NCBI GenBank assembly: GCA_903927615.1 | Contig: CAIYNU010000081.1 | Coordinates: 1 to 64,000, forward strand | Direction: 5' to 3' | From: an uncultured Rhodospirillales bacterium | Lineage (GTDB): Bacteria; Pseudomonadota; Alphaproteobacteria; Azospirillales; Azospirillaceae | Length of the DNA stretch: 64,000 nucleotides | Part shown: positions 17,237-25,832 of the stretch, piece by piece | Numbering within the stretch: the stretch's first letter is position 1 | How the letters are laid out: the number at the start of each line of letters is the position of its first letter | Position numbers and translations under genes: made by a program | The notes under the pieces: generated by a model | Database searches by the model: none | What the model was told of the DNA's origin: nothing | What the model saw: only the letters and a program-made list of their open reading frames with translations

Positions 17237-17521
17237 TTACCAGGGTTTGACCCAGGGCTGGAGCAAGGACTGAAACCGGATGCGCTCGCAGGCCACCGGA
17301 TTGCCTTCGTCGCACTCCCGGTACAGATGCTGCGTTTCGCAGGCTCCGCGGTCGCCGTCCTCACACTCCCGATGCAGATGCACCAGCCGGCAGGCCTGAT
17401 GGTCGCCCTCTTCACACCTCCAGTGCAAATGCCCCATATAGCCGTCTCTATCGTCGGCGTGTGCCGGATCTGACGTGAAGATCAGCAGAGATACGGCCGA
17501 CCCCATCAGCAACGCGCGCAT
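17237..17521 (-). CDS. Small secreted Cys-rich triplicate-repeat protein
   Basis: 94 residues with a signal peptide (cleavage near AHA-DDR, residue 22). The mature part is three back-to-back 17-residue repeats of the form H-L-x-x-x-C-x-x-G-x-x-x-A-C, starting at GHLHWRCEEGD, VHLHRECEDGD and QHLYRECDEGN. The pattern resembles one helix hairpin of the Sel1/Hcp cysteine-rich repeat, with the paired Cys likely forming disulfides in the periplasm. GGAG lies 8 bp before the ATG. Function unknown. Confidence 0.72.
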   Translation of the reverse strand: MRALLMGSAVSLLIFTSDPAHADDRDGYMGHLHWRCEEGDHQACRLVHLHRECEDGDRGACETQHLYRECDEGNPVACERIRFQSLLQPWVKPW

Positions 17522-17562
17522 GACATCACTCCAAGTTACCGTGGTGTTGGCATTGGCAAGGT

Positions 17563-17853
17563 TTACTCAACCCGCTCCCAGCACTCCTGACGAAGGACCG
17601 GGTTCCCGATCCGCGCGCACCAATGCTGTTCATAGCCGTACACGGCGCCACAGAAGGTGGTCTGGTCATGGTTGCGCGGACTGGCACAGGAAATCAGGCC
17701 ATAGCCCGGCAACATTTGGTCTTCCTGTTGACAGACATTGTTCTTGATCGGGGGCACCATCAGGCTACAGGCGGCGCGGGCGTCGGACGCGCCGCCGAGA
17801 ACCAGCGCGGCCATCAGGCTTGCCAGCGTGAAGGTTCGGGCGTTGTCGATCAT
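17563..17853 (-). CDS. Small secreted Cys-containing hypothetical protein
   Basis: 96 residues. The start MIDNARTFTLASLMAALVLGGASDARAACSLM is a signal peptide with likely cleavage after ARA. The mature chain has six Cys (CSLM, CQQED, SCASP, FCGAVYG, WCARIG, ECWER), suggesting disulfides. AAAGGAAA lies about 10 bp before the ATG. The gene 41 bp downstream also encodes a small secreted Cys-rich protein, so the two may be cotranscribed. No family recognised. Confidence 0.65.
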   Translation of the reverse strand: MIDNARTFTLASLMAALVLGGASDARAACSLMVPPIKNNVCQQEDQMLPGYGLISCASPRNHDQTTFCGAVYGYEQHWCARIGNPVLRQECWERVE

Positions 17854-18363
17854 GGGGCGGTTTCCTTTGCGATGGGGTTTTTCTTGCGATGCCGCCATTG
17901 TCGTCAATAACCGAGCGCCGGGTTGTGACCAGATCGAAGTCTTTTGGGTCGTATTTTGGTGCCACTGAACCTGCCGAAGCGGCGTTGTGACAAAAATGGG
18001 GATGTGGCCAAGTCCCGATGCCGGCATCGCTCGGGTGCGGGGGCTCGGGGCCTAACTTGGCTTGATCGGCGACGATCCCTGATTGCTCTGCCAGCAAATC
18101 GTTCGCGCCGTCTCCAGCCAAGGCGACCGCACCGCTTGGGAATGGCCGATCAACCGCAAGATCATGTTGCTGAAGGGGTTCGGACCCCAGGCCAAAAACA
18201 TCCAGACCTTACATATGCAAGTATGCCTGAAAAATTTTGGTGCGGGCTAGGCATTGAGCACCGAATTGTGGTTTTTTGTCGGCACAGGCCATGTTACGGT
18301 CGCCCTCCCGTTGGCGAGAGGTCATGACTTCGGACTCGAAGTTTTTCGTAAAAGGACTGGGTC
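17854..18363. other. Intergenic region without a supported gene
   Basis: 510 bp between the divergent genes at 17853 and 18364. A frame from a TTG at 18083 to 18250 reads as a Gln/Lys-rich 55-residue peptide with coding-like composition but no family match, and could be a remnant. The last 100 bp before 18364 are AT-richer (a T6 run near 18270) and probably hold the promoter for the downstream lipoprotein gene. No RNA gene is seen. Confidence 0.4.
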
Positions 18364-18759
18364 ATGCCTCTGCTGAAATTTCTTGTCCTGATTTTTGTGG
18401 TGATTGGGATCGGTGGATGCCATCGGTCCGAACCCGTTTATACCGTCACTGACGAAAAAATTCCCGCCGTGGCACAACAAGGATCCGTTGAGACGGTCAA
18501 GGCAACCATCATTCAGGCCGCCATCGACAAGGGGTGGCGCATCCAGGAGATCGGCCCGGGTGAGTTGCAGGCCACGGTGGCCTGGAAAGACCATTCCGCG
18601 ACCTCTAACATTTTTTATAGCCTGAAAAATTACAGCATAACGCTCGACTCATCAAAAAATTTAAAAGAACAGAATGGAACTATACACCGAAAATACAATC
18701 AGGCGGTTCAAGCCCTGGAGAACGAGATCGACAAGCGGCTTTATCAGATCGCGCGCTGA
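18364..18759 (+). CDS. Putative lipoprotein
   Basis: 131 residues. The signal peptide MPLLKFLVLIFVVIGIGGC ends in a lipobox (IGGC, Cys19). The mature domain has one alpha/beta unit (TVKATIIQAAIDKGWRIQEIGPGELQATVAW) followed by a polar strand and a C-terminal helix. The shape is that of small envelope lipoproteins whose function is unknown. GC is lower in the second half. It stands 9 bp before the first ape gene, so it may be read with that operon. GGACTGGGTC precedes the ATG. Confidence 0.7.
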   Translation: MPLLKFLVLIFVVIGIGGCHRSEPVYTVTDEKIPAVAQQGSVETVKATIIQAAIDKGWRIQEIGPGELQATVAWKDHSATSNIFYSLKNYSITLDSSKNLKEQNGTIHRKYNQAVQALENEIDKRLYQIAR

Positions 18760-18768
18760 GCGCCCGAG

Positions 18769-19512
18769 ATGAGGAACGTGTCGTTTTCGGTAACGGATTG
18801 GGTGGCGTGGTCGCCGACACGCCCGAACCGGAGCGACTGGTTGCAATGGGCCGGCGGCGCAGGGCCCGGGTCAGCGAACGGGGGCGACACGGTCGGCGCG
18901 GGGCTTCCCTCGAGTCTGAGACGCCGCATTACGCCCTTGGGCCAGAAGGCGCTGGAGGCGGCGTTCGGTCTGCCGGCCGTCAACACCTCCCGTTTCGTGC
19001 TGTCGTCGCGGCACGGTGAGTTCACCCGGACCATAAGGTTGCTGTCGTCCCTGGCCGACGCCGAACCTGTGTCGCCGGCGGATTTCAGTTTGGCGGTTCA
19101 TCACGCTTTGGTTGGCCTGCTGTCGATTGCGACCGGGAACCGCCTTGGGCACAGCGCCATCGCCGGCGGCCGGGAGAGCTTCGGTTACGGTCTGCTGGAA
19201 GCGGTCACCGCAACCACGGAACACCCGGAACGCCCCGTTCTCCTGCTGCACTACGACGACCCCTTGCCGGTATCCCATCAACCGGTGGCTGGGCCCCAGG
19301 AGGAGTCGCTGGCGCTGATCCTGGGCTTGGCGGGACCGACCGGGACCCCGGGCGATGTCACCCTTGGGCTTGAACCGGCTGGCCGGGACGCGGCGGTCAG
19401 CGAAAGCTTGGCGCTGGATTTTCTGTTGTTCCTGCTCAACGGGTCACGGCGCGGCGGTGCCGTGGGCGAGCGGATGCACTGGCGTTGGGGACGGGTCGAT
19501 GTCCCTGGTTAA
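18769..19512 (+). CDS. apeC: Aryl-polyene ketosynthase-like chain-length factor
   Basis: 247 residues resembling the short N-terminal-only ketosynthase relatives (Ketoacyl-synt_2) of aryl-polyene clusters. It opens FSVTDWVAWSPT and holds SSRHGEFTRT, LAVHHALVG and IAGGRESFGYGLLEA. The active-site Cys context (ACSSG) and the HGT/KxxxGH motifs of real ketosynthases are missing. In the characterised E. coli system the equivalent protein pairs with the ApeO ketosynthase as chain-length factor; that role here is by homology. It starts the run of overlapping ape genes. Confidence 0.82.
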   Translation: MRNVSFSVTDWVAWSPTRPNRSDWLQWAGGAGPGSANGGDTVGAGLPSSLRRRITPLGQKALEAAFGLPAVNTSRFVLSSRHGEFTRTIRLLSSLADAEPVSPADFSLAVHHALVGLLSIATGNRLGHSAIAGGRESFGYGLLEAVTATTEHPERPVLLLHYDDPLPVSHQPVAGPQEESLALILGLAGPTGTPGDVTLGLEPAGRDAAVSESLALDFLLFLLNGSRRGGAVGERMHWRWGRVDVPG

Positions 19513-20275
19513 TCGGGCCTGGCGACTGGCCGGAACCGGCCTGGCCTTTGCCTCTCTCGGCCTTGGCGGACTGTTTTTGGCGGGCACGGTTTTTCCTCTG
19601 ATCGCCGCGGTCACCGCGGATCGGGACGTTCGGATCCGACGGACCCAATACGTCGTTCATGCAAGTTTCCGGCTGTATATCGTCCTCCTTCGTCGGAGCG
19701 GTATCATCGACCTGGATCTCTCGGCACTTGCCGACTTCAAGGCTTGTCGCCGTCGCCTGATCGTTGCCAATCATCCGACTCTTCTGGACGTCGTGCTGTT
19801 GATGTCGTTAAATCCGCGCATTGGGTGCATCGTCAAGCACCAGTTGTGGGAAAATTGGTTTCTGCGCGGCGTGGTCCGATCGGCAGGTTATATTCGCAAT
19901 GATCTGCCTTCGGAACAGATGATCATGGCCTGTTCTCAAGCCCTTGCCAGCGGTCAGAACCTTTTGGTCTTCCCTGAAGGCACCCGCTCCCGACCGGGCG
20001 AGGCTCGCCGCTTCCAGCGCGGTTTCGCCAACATTGCCATGGTGACCGGATATTCCATCCAACTGGTGATGATCACCTGCCAGCCGTTGACCTTGACCAA
20101 GGGACAACCGTGGTGGCGCATTCCGGACCGCCGCCCGATCTTCCGGGTGGCGGCCATGGGCACCGTCGATGCCAAGGAATACTTGGGCGTTGGCCACCGC
20201 GCGATCGCCGCACGCAGGTTGGTGCAACACGTTGAGAAGTGTTATCTGGACGCATTGGAAGGTACCGATGACTGA
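19499..20275 (+). CDS. apeD: Lysophospholipid-type acyltransferase of the APE cluster
   Basis: About 258 residues. An N-terminal membrane segment (LAFASLGLGGLFLAGTVFPLIAAV) is followed by the PlsC-type acyltransferase motifs: block I NHPTLLD (H-x4-D form) and block III VFPEGTRSRPGE. The start at 19499 overlaps the previous gene by 14 bp. Membrane acyltransferases of this kind are thought to attach the polyene or a fatty acyl group to the lipid anchor. The next gene (ACP) starts 8 bp before its stop. Confidence 0.88.
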   Translation: MSLVNRAWRLAGTGLAFASLGLGGLFLAGTVFPLIAAVTADRDVRIRRTQYVVHASFRLYIVLLRRSGIIDLDLSALADFKACRRRLIVANHPTLLDVVLLMSLNPRIGCIVKHQLWENWFLRGVVRSAGYIRNDLPSEQMIMACSQALASGQNLLVFPEGTRSRPGEARRFQRGFANIAMVTGYSIQLVMITCQPLTLTKGQPWWRIPDRRPIFRVAAMGTVDAKEYLGVGHRAIAARRLVQHVEKCYLDALEGTDD

Positions 20276-20528
20276 TCTTGAGCTAAGTCTAAAGCGTCTG
20301 ATCGTTGACGCCTTAAAACTGGAAGATGTCAATCCCGAGGAAATCGATGCAGAGGAGCCCTTGTTCGGCGTCGGGCTCGGTCTCGATTCCATTGATGCCC
20401 TGGAATTGGGTGTGGCTCTGCGCAAGGCCTATGGCATCAAGATCGAGTCGGTGACCGACGAGATCAAGGTGCATTTTTTCAGCGTCCGTAGCCTGGCGCG
20501 ATTCATTGCAGAACAGAAAAGAGGGTGA
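20268..20528 (+). CDS. apeE: Acyl carrier protein 1
   Basis: 86 residues, an acidic four-helix ACP. The phosphopantetheine Ser is in GLGLDSIDALELGVAL (about residue 39). GTACCG precedes the ATG; the start overlaps apeD by 8 bp. Aryl-polyene systems use two ACPs that differ in sequence, as seen here with the next gene. A 4'-phosphopantetheinyl transferase gene at the end of the cluster would supply the prosthetic group. Confidence 0.9.
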   Translation: MTDLELSLKRLIVDALKLEDVNPEEIDAEEPLFGVGLGLDSIDALELGVALRKAYGIKIESVTDEIKVHFFSVRSLARFIAEQKRG

Positions 20529-20532
20529 TGTT

Positions 20533-20781
20533 ATGCTCTCAACAAATGAAATTTATGATAAACTTCGCGGTTATCTTGAGGAAATGTTTGAGGTGGCGCC
20601 AGAAAAAATAAATCTGGAAGCGCGGCTTTTTGAGGACCTTGATCTTGACAGTATCGATGCGATTGACCTGATTGCCAAGATTCAAGAAATCTCGGGGAAG
20701 AAAATCAGGCCGGAGCAATTCAAGACTGTTAGAACCGTCGGCGACGTGGTTGAGCGCGTTCATGAGCTTATCAACGAATAG
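20533..20781 (+). CDS. apeF: Acyl carrier protein 2
   Basis: 82 residues, a second ACP with the modified Ser in EDLDLDSIDAIDLIAKI (about residue 38). GAGGG lies 7 bp before the ATG at 20533. The 5' half is noticeably lower in GC than the flanking ape genes. The gene overlaps the start of apeG by 20 bp. Having two ACPs is typical of aryl-polyene loci, where one may carry the aromatic starter and the other the growing chain; which is which cannot be told from sequence. Confidence 0.9.
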   Translation: MLSTNEIYDKLRGYLEEMFEVAPEKINLEARLFEDLDLDSIDAIDLIAKIQEISGKKIRPEQFKTVRTVGDVVERVHELINE

Positions 20782-21343
20782 ATCCGCTCGCGGGGTCGCC
20801 ATCGTCACCATGGTGGCCAGCGTGTCCTATCCCGCTGTTGTGTACAGCGGGCTGGACAGGGTGCCGCCTTTGGCCCTGGTCGGTCTGGCCCTGGCCTTGA
20901 TCGGCGCCCGGGTCCTGACCTTGCGGCCCGAGGAGTCCCGGCTTTGGCGCGGCCCGCTGGCGGCGGCGGCGGTCGGTCTGGTGGCCCTGGCCCTGGTGGA
21001 TGGGCGGCTGGCGGCGTTGGCCTACCCGGTCTTGCTCAGTCTGGGCCTGGCCGTGCTGTTCGGCCGTTCACTCGTGTTCCCCCCGAGTGTGGTCGAGCGT
21101 TTTGCCCGTCTCGCCGACCCCGGGTTTCCGCCGGAAGGCGTGAGCTACTGCCGAACGGTGACGGTGGTCTGGACACTCTTTCTCTCCCTCAACGGGGCGA
21201 TTGCGGCAGGCCTGGCGGTGTGGGGAACGCCGGCCTGGTGGACGCTGTGGACCGGTCTGGTGGCCTACCTCCTGATGGGTGCTCTGTTTGCCGGCGAGTA
21301 TGCGGTGCGCCAGGTGGTTCTCCGCCGACGGTGGTCGCCATGA
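20762..21343 (+). CDS. apeG: APE cluster membrane protein (COG4648-like)
   Basis: About 193 residues, almost all hydrophobic, with 5-6 membrane segments (for example VPPLALVGLALALIGARVL, GPLAAAAVGLVALALV, VTVVWTLFLSLNGAIAAGLAVWG). The PGFPPEGVSYCRTVTVVWTLF segment is characteristic of the membrane proteins found in aryl-polyene clusters, whose exact role is unproven. Its stop overlaps the AMP-ligase ATG (ATGA). Confidence 0.78.
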   Translation: MSLSTNRSARGVAIVTMVASVSYPAVVYSGLDRVPPLALVGLALALIGARVLTLRPEESRLWRGPLAAAAVGLVALALVDGRLAALAYPVLLSLGLAVLFGRSLVFPPSVVERFARLADPGFPPEGVSYCRTVTVVWTLFLSLNGAIAAGLAVWGTPAWWTLWTGLVAYLLMGALFAGEYAVRQVVLRRRWSP

Positions 21344-22695
21344 CCGTCGTCCCGCTGTCGCGTCTTCTTGCCGAAACGCTTCCACCCGACCGGCCGGTGG
21401 CATGGGATCAGGCGGGTGACGTTCCCTTTGCGCGCTTCCGCGCCGACGTGGCCCACAACGCGGCCCGACTGACCGCCGCCGGCTGCCGGCGGGGGGCTCT
21501 GGTGGTCCGCGACAGCTACCGGCTGGCGGTGGGGCTGTTCGCCCTGCTGCACGCCGGCGCCCGTCCGGTCCTTCCGGGCACGGTCCAGCCCGGCAGGCTC
21601 GAGTCACTCTCCGGCGCGTTCGACTGGGTGGTCGGTGACGACGGCCCCGGATTTCGGCTGGAGACCACCGATGCGCCATCGCTGCCGCTGCCGCCGCTGG
21701 ATTGCCAACAGGCCGTGATCGAGTTCTTTACGTCCGGATCGACGGGCGCGCCCAAGCGGGTGGCCAAGCCGCTGCTGATGCTGGAACGCGAAGTCGATGT
21801 CCTTGACCGGTTGTGGGGGGCCGGGCTCGGGAATGCGCGGGTCCTGGCAACGGTCTCGCACCAGCATGTCTATGGCCTGACGTTCAAGATTCTCTGGCCG
21901 TTAGCCGCTGGCCGGGCGTTTGCCCGGGGCACCCATGACCTCTGGGAAGCGGTGGCGGCGGACCTGCCGCCCGGCGCCGTGCTGGTGACGGGGCCGTCCC
22001 ATCTGTCCCGGATGGCCGGGATGCCGCAGTTTCCGCCACACCGCCGGCCCCGGATGGTGGTGTCGGCCGGCGCCCCGTTGCCGTTGGTGGCGGGCCACGA
22101 GGCTGCGGCTCTGCTCGGCGTCCCCGTCACCGAAGTGTTCGGCAGTTCGGAAACCGGGGTGATCGCCTGGCGCTCCCGGGCAAGCGCGGAACCGCCGTGG
22201 CAGACCTTCCCAGGCGTTTCGGTCCTGGTCGCCGACGGCGGCGCGTTGCTGGTCCGGTCACCCTTCCTGGGCGACGATGGCTGGTACCAGACCGGTGACG
22301 TGGCCGAGACCACGCCCGGCGGGTTCCGGCTGTGCGGACGGTCTGACCGCATCGTCAAGATCGAGGGCAAACGCGTCAGCCTGCCCGAGATCGAACGCTA
22401 TCTGACCGGGTTGCCCGAGGTCGCCGCCGCCGCGGTCGCCGTTTTGCCCGGCGACCCGCCGGTGCTTGGTGCCGCCGTGGTGCTCACGGCCGGCGGGCGG
22501 GCGATGCTGGCAGAACTGGGGGGCTTCCGGTTCGGCCGTCTGCTGCGACGGGGGGTCTCGGCAACCGGCGACCCGGCGGCCATGCCGCGCCGCTGGCGCT
22601 TTTTGGAACAGCTCCCGGCCAACGCCATGGGCAAGCGGCGGGACGGCGACATCACACGCCTGTTTCACCGGTTCGGAACGGCCGGCGCCCCATGA
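21340..22695 (+). CDS. apeH: AMP-dependent acyl/aryl ligase of the APE cluster
   Basis: 451 residues of the ANL superfamily. The P-loop motif FFTSGSTGAPKRVAKP (about 129-144) binds ATP; EVFGSSETGV is the A5-type motif, GWYQTGDVAE the A7 motif and KIEGKRVSLPEIE the hinge A8 motif. The final Lys lies in LPANAMGKRRDGDI. In APE synthesis this enzyme activates the aromatic starter acid and loads an ACP. The ATG overlaps apeG, and the stop overlaps the dehydratase ATG (ATGA). Confidence 0.9.
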   Translation: MTVVPLSRLLAETLPPDRPVAWDQAGDVPFARFRADVAHNAARLTAAGCRRGALVVRDSYRLAVGLFALLHAGARPVLPGTVQPGRLESLSGAFDWVVGDDGPGFRLETTDAPSLPLPPLDCQQAVIEFFTSGSTGAPKRVAKPLLMLEREVDVLDRLWGAGLGNARVLATVSHQHVYGLTFKILWPLAAGRAFARGTHDLWEAVAADLPPGAVLVTGPSHLSRMAGMPQFPPHRRPRMVVSAGAPLPLVAGHEAAALLGVPVTEVFGSSETGVIAWRSRASAEPPWQTFPGVSVLVADGGALLVRSPFLGDDGWYQTGDVAETTPGGFRLCGRSDRIVKIEGKRVSLPEIERYLTGLPEVAAAAVAVLPGDPPVLGAAVVLTAGGRAMLAELGGFRFGRLLRRGVSATGDPAAMPRRWRFLEQLPANAMGKRRDGDITRLFHRFGTAGAP

Positions 22696-23051
22696 CCGAC
22701 CAAGCGCCCCGGGAACCGGAAATCCGCGCCGTCCGCCCCCTGGGGGACGGCGTCGCCCTGGACCTTTTTCTGACCGCGGACCTGCTGCCGTTCCAGGGCC
22801 ATTTCCCCGGGGTCAAGGTCCTGCCGGGGGTCGCTCAGATTCATTGGGCGGTGATGTTCGCGGACCGTTATCTTGCCGTCACCGGTGCGGTGGCGACGAC
22901 GTTTCAGGTCAAGTTCCGCCGGATCATCGGCCCGGACTGTGCCGTCACGCTCATTTTGCGTCACGATCGGGTCCGCGGACGGCTTCTCTTCGAGTACCGG
23001 ACCGGCGAACAGGTGATGTCGTCGGGCGCCGTGGCAACGGAGTCTCCATGA
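22692..23051 (+). CDS. apeI: Hotdog-fold dehydratase subunit (ApeI-like)
   Basis: 119 residues of the FabA/FabZ hotdog fold. The helix motif LPFQGHFPGVKVLPGVAQIHWAV carries the His of the FabZ-type active site (GHFPG). In characterised APE systems ApeI acts as a heterodimer with ApeP, which is also encoded here (29960-30424). Both ends overlap their neighbours by 4 bp. Confidence 0.88.
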   Translation: MTDQAPREPEIRAVRPLGDGVALDLFLTADLLPFQGHFPGVKVLPGVAQIHWAVMFADRYLAVTGAVATTFQVKFRRIIGPDCAVTLILRHDRVRGRLLFEYRTGEQVMSSGAVATESP

Positions 23052-24712
23052 CCTTTCGTCCCTGTGCCATCGTCCCCAGCCACAACCATTGGACCGCGGC
23101 CGGCCAGGTCGTTGCCGGTCTCCGGGCCGCCGGACTTCCGGTGTTCGTCATCGACGACGGCAGCCCGGAGCCGGCCCGGGCGGTCCTTGGCGCGCTTCAT
23201 GATCCCGAACACGGGGTGACGGTGTTTCGGCTGGACGTCAATCAGGGCAAGGGCGGGGCCGTCAAACAGGGCTTTCGGCTGGCCGCCGGGCAAGGGTTCA
23301 GCCATGCGGTTCAAGTGGACGCCGATGGCCAGCACGACATGGCGGCGTTGCCCCGGTTGCTGGAGGCGGCCGGCCAACACCCCGAGGCGCTGATCAGCGG
23401 CCAACCGCTGTTTGACGGCAGTATCCCCACGGGACGGAAGATCGGGCGCTGGATTACCCATGTCTGGGTGTGGGTGGAAACGCTGTCCCTGGCGCTTCCC
23501 GACAGCATGTGCGGCTTCCGGGTTTATCCTCTGGCCGCCACCACCGGGCTGCTGACCACCGAACGGGTTGGGCAGCGCATGGATTTCGACACCGAGATCA
23601 TGGTCCGCCTGTTCTGGCGGGGCACGCCGGTGGTCATGATTCCGGTCCGGGTCACCTATCCGCCGGGAAACACCTCGAACTTCGCGATGATGCGCGACAA
23701 CTGGCGCATCACCTGCATGCACACCCGCCTGGTTCTGACCATGCTGGTGCGGTTTCCCTCCATCCTGGGCCGTCGGCGGCCGTCGCTGGCGCCGTCCCGC
23801 CATTGGGCGTCGATGTCCGAGCGGGGCCTGTATTGGGGGCTGCGCTTTTGCGCGGAAGCCTATCGACGCCTGGGCCGGCGGGGTTGCCTCGCGATCATGG
23901 CGCCGATCGTCCTATATTTCTTCGCCACGGGCAGGGATCAGCGACGGGCGTCGGCGGCCTTTCTGGCACGGGCCTTCGCGGCCGGAGGCGCCCCGCGACG
24001 ACCAAGTTTGCTTGATGGTTTTCGACACTTCCACTCCTTCTCGGCACGTGCGCTGGATACGTTCATTACCTGGGTCAGCGGTCGTCCTCCTGGCGGCATG
24101 ATCCGGGCCGACGGCGGCATTCTGGATGTCGCCACCGCCGATCCGCGGGGCGCCCTGTTCATCGTTTCGCATCTCGGCAATGCGGAGTTGATCCGGGCAC
24201 AACTTGACCCCGAGGTCCGGGACCGTCTGACGGTGCTGGTCCACACCCGGCACGCCGAACACTACAACCGGGTGTTGTGCGAGTTCCGGCCCGAAGCCGC
24301 GGTCAACACGCTCCAGGTGACCGAGGTTGGCCCTGAGACCGCCATCATGCTGAAGGAACAGGTTGACCGTGGCCGCTGGGTGGTCATCGCCGGGGATCGA
24401 ACCCCGGTGGGCGGCGGACAGCGGGTCTCGCGTGTTCCATTCCTGGGGTCCGAAGCCTCTTTCTCCCAGGGGCCGTACATTCTGGCGGCGCTGCTTGACT
24501 GCCCGGTCTACCTGCTGTTCTGCCTGCGCGACGGTAAAGACCATCGCCTCTACGCGGAAAAGTTCGCCGATCGGATCGTCCTGCCCCGGCGCGACCGGGA
24601 GGGGGCGCTCCAGGATTGGGCCGAACGATATGCCCGGCGCCTTGAGCATCACGCGCTCAAGGCGCCGCTGCAATGGTACAACTTTTTCGATTTCTGGGCC
24701 GCTCCATGCTGA
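23048..24712 (+). CDS. apeJ: Glycosyltransferase 2 / LpxL-like acyltransferase fusion
   Basis: 554 residues with two domains. The first (1-240) is a GT2 family transferase: CAIVPSHNH, FVIDDGSPE, NQGKGGAVKQGF and the VDADGQHD divalent-metal motif. The second (about 265-550) is an HtrB/LpxL-like membrane acyltransferase with HLGNAELIR and GDRTPVGGG. This domain order is typical of ApeJ in aryl-polyene loci, which is thought to build the lipid carrier that anchors the polyene in the outer membrane. No ammonia-lyase is fused or adjacent. Confidence 0.88.
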   Translation: MTFRPCAIVPSHNHWTAAGQVVAGLRAAGLPVFVIDDGSPEPARAVLGALHDPEHGVTVFRLDVNQGKGGAVKQGFRLAAGQGFSHAVQVDADGQHDMAALPRLLEAAGQHPEALISGQPLFDGSIPTGRKIGRWITHVWVWVETLSLALPDSMCGFRVYPLAATTGLLTTERVGQRMDFDTEIMVRLFWRGTPVVMIPVRVTYPPGNTSNFAMMRDNWRITCMHTRLVLTMLVRFPSILGRRRPSLAPSRHWASMSERGLYWGLRFCAEAYRRLGRRGCLAIMAPIVLYFFATGRDQRRASAAFLARAFAAGGAPRRPSLLDGFRHFHSFSARALDTFITWVSGRPPGGMIRADGGILDVATADPRGALFIVSHLGNAELIRAQLDPEVRDRLTVLVHTRHAEHYNRVLCEFRPEAAVNTLQVTEVGPETAIMLKEQVDRGRWVVIAGDRTPVGGGQRVSRVPFLGSEASFSQGPYILAALLDCPVYLLFCLRDGKDHRLYAEKFADRIVLPRRDREGALQDWAERYARRLEHHALKAPLQWYNFFDFWAAPC

Positions 24713-25122
24713 CCATCGACACGCTGATCAAGGCACAGTTCTACGATCTCGACCCGATGCAGGTGGTCTGGCACGGTAACTATGTTCGTTTTCTGGAACA
24801 GGCGCGGTGTGCCCTGCTTGATCGCATCGGGTTTAACTATCCCGAGATGGGGCGCTCCGGCTTCGTCTGGCCGATCGTGGATTTGCGGATCAAATACGTC
24901 CGGCCGATCCGTTTCGGGCAGGAGGTCATGGTCTCGGCCACCCTGTCCGAATACGAGAACCGGCTCAAGATCGACTACCGCATCCGGGATGCCGGCAGCG
25001 GCGAGGTTCTGACCAAAGCTCACACCATCCAGGTTGCGGTCAATATCGCGAGCGGCGAGATGTGCCTCGAATCGCCGGCGGCGCTGACCGATCGGGTAAA
25101 GGAATGGCTATGCTCCGTTTGA
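24706..25122 (+). CDS. apeK: Hotdog thioesterase
   Basis: 138 residues of the 4-hydroxybenzoyl-CoA/YbgC thioesterase type. The opening IKAQFYDLDPMQVVWHGNYVRFLEQAR contains the catalytic Asp (YDLDPMQVVWHGNY). It overlaps apeJ by 7 bp and the next gene by about 13 bp. In the pathway it may release the polyene or clear stalled acyl-ACP. Confidence 0.9.
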   Translation: MLTIDTLIKAQFYDLDPMQVVWHGNYVRFLEQARCALLDRIGFNYPEMGRSGFVWPIVDLRIKYVRPIRFGQEVMVSATLSEYENRLKIDYRIRDAGSGEVLTKAHTIQVAVNIASGEMCLESPAALTDRVKEWLCSV

Positions 25123-25832
25123 TTTCATCGAGCCTTGAGATTGCCCCTTCAAGGCCGCCCTCAGACGGCGGACGCCCGCATCCGCGGGCTGGTCTTCGCG
25201 CCGGTATGATCCTTGTGGTGCTGATGGTTGCGGTGGTGACGGCGCAGGCGCACCTCGTCCGGGCTGACGCCGTCGGGACCGGTCCGACCGGTGCGATCAC
25301 CGGGAGCAGCACCCTGCGCGGCAAGTTCGTCCAGGAGCGACGGTTGCAGGGCTTCCAGGCGCCGTTGCGGTCAGAAGGCCGTTTCATGCTGGCGCCGGGA
25401 CGTGGCCTGATCTGGCAAACGCTGACGCCCTTCGCGGTCACGACGGTGATCACGGCGGCCGGGTTGGTTCAGGACTCGGACGGCGCCGAGACCATGCGTC
25501 TGCCTGCCGCCCGCCTGCCGTTCCTGGCCAAGCTGTACGACATGCTGGGGGGCGCGCTGGCCGGCGACTGGCAGGCCCTGGGACGCGAATTCACGGTGGT
25601 GCGCTCCGGCGATGCCGCGGCGTGGCAGGTCGACTTGCAGCCGCGGACGCCCCCCGATGCCGCGTCGATGCCGATCCGCGCCATCCGGATTGCCGGCGGG
25701 CGCTTCGTCGAACAGGTGGACCTTATGAAGGAGGGCGGCGACAGCGACTCCCTGCGCTTCACCGGGCAGACGTTGAGCACTGCGCCGCCGGATGCGGCGG
25801 AAATCGCGCAACTTGCCGGTGTCGGCCGATGA
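25110..25832 (+). CDS. apeL: LolA-like outer-membrane lipoprotein carrier of the APE cluster
   Basis: About 240 residues. After a polar leader there is a signal/anchor segment (GMILVVLMVAVVTAQAHLV), then a LolA-type half-barrel: GKFVQERRLQGFQAPLRSEGRFMLAPGRGLIWQT. LolA relatives bind lipid in a hydrophobic cavity and carry it across the periplasm. AAAGGA lies 6 bp before the ATG at 25110; 25104 is the alternative. With apeM and apeN it forms the export set. Confidence 0.83.
   Translation: MLRLISSSLEIAPSRPPSDGGRPHPRAGLRAGMILVVLMVAVVTAQAHLVRADAVGTGPTGAITGSSTLRGKFVQERRLQGFQAPLRSEGRFMLAPGRGLIWQTLTPFAVTTVITAAGLVQDSDGAETMRLPAARLPFLAKLYDMLGGALAGDWQALGREFTVVRSGDAAAWQVDLQPRTPPDAASMPIRAIRIAGGRFVEQVDLMKEGGDSDSLRFTGQTLSTAPPDAAEIAQLAGVGR

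Noticed and set aside
18083-18250. 55-codon TTG frame resembling a gene remnant
   Set aside because: No homology recognised and no proper start; kept only as a note on the gap.
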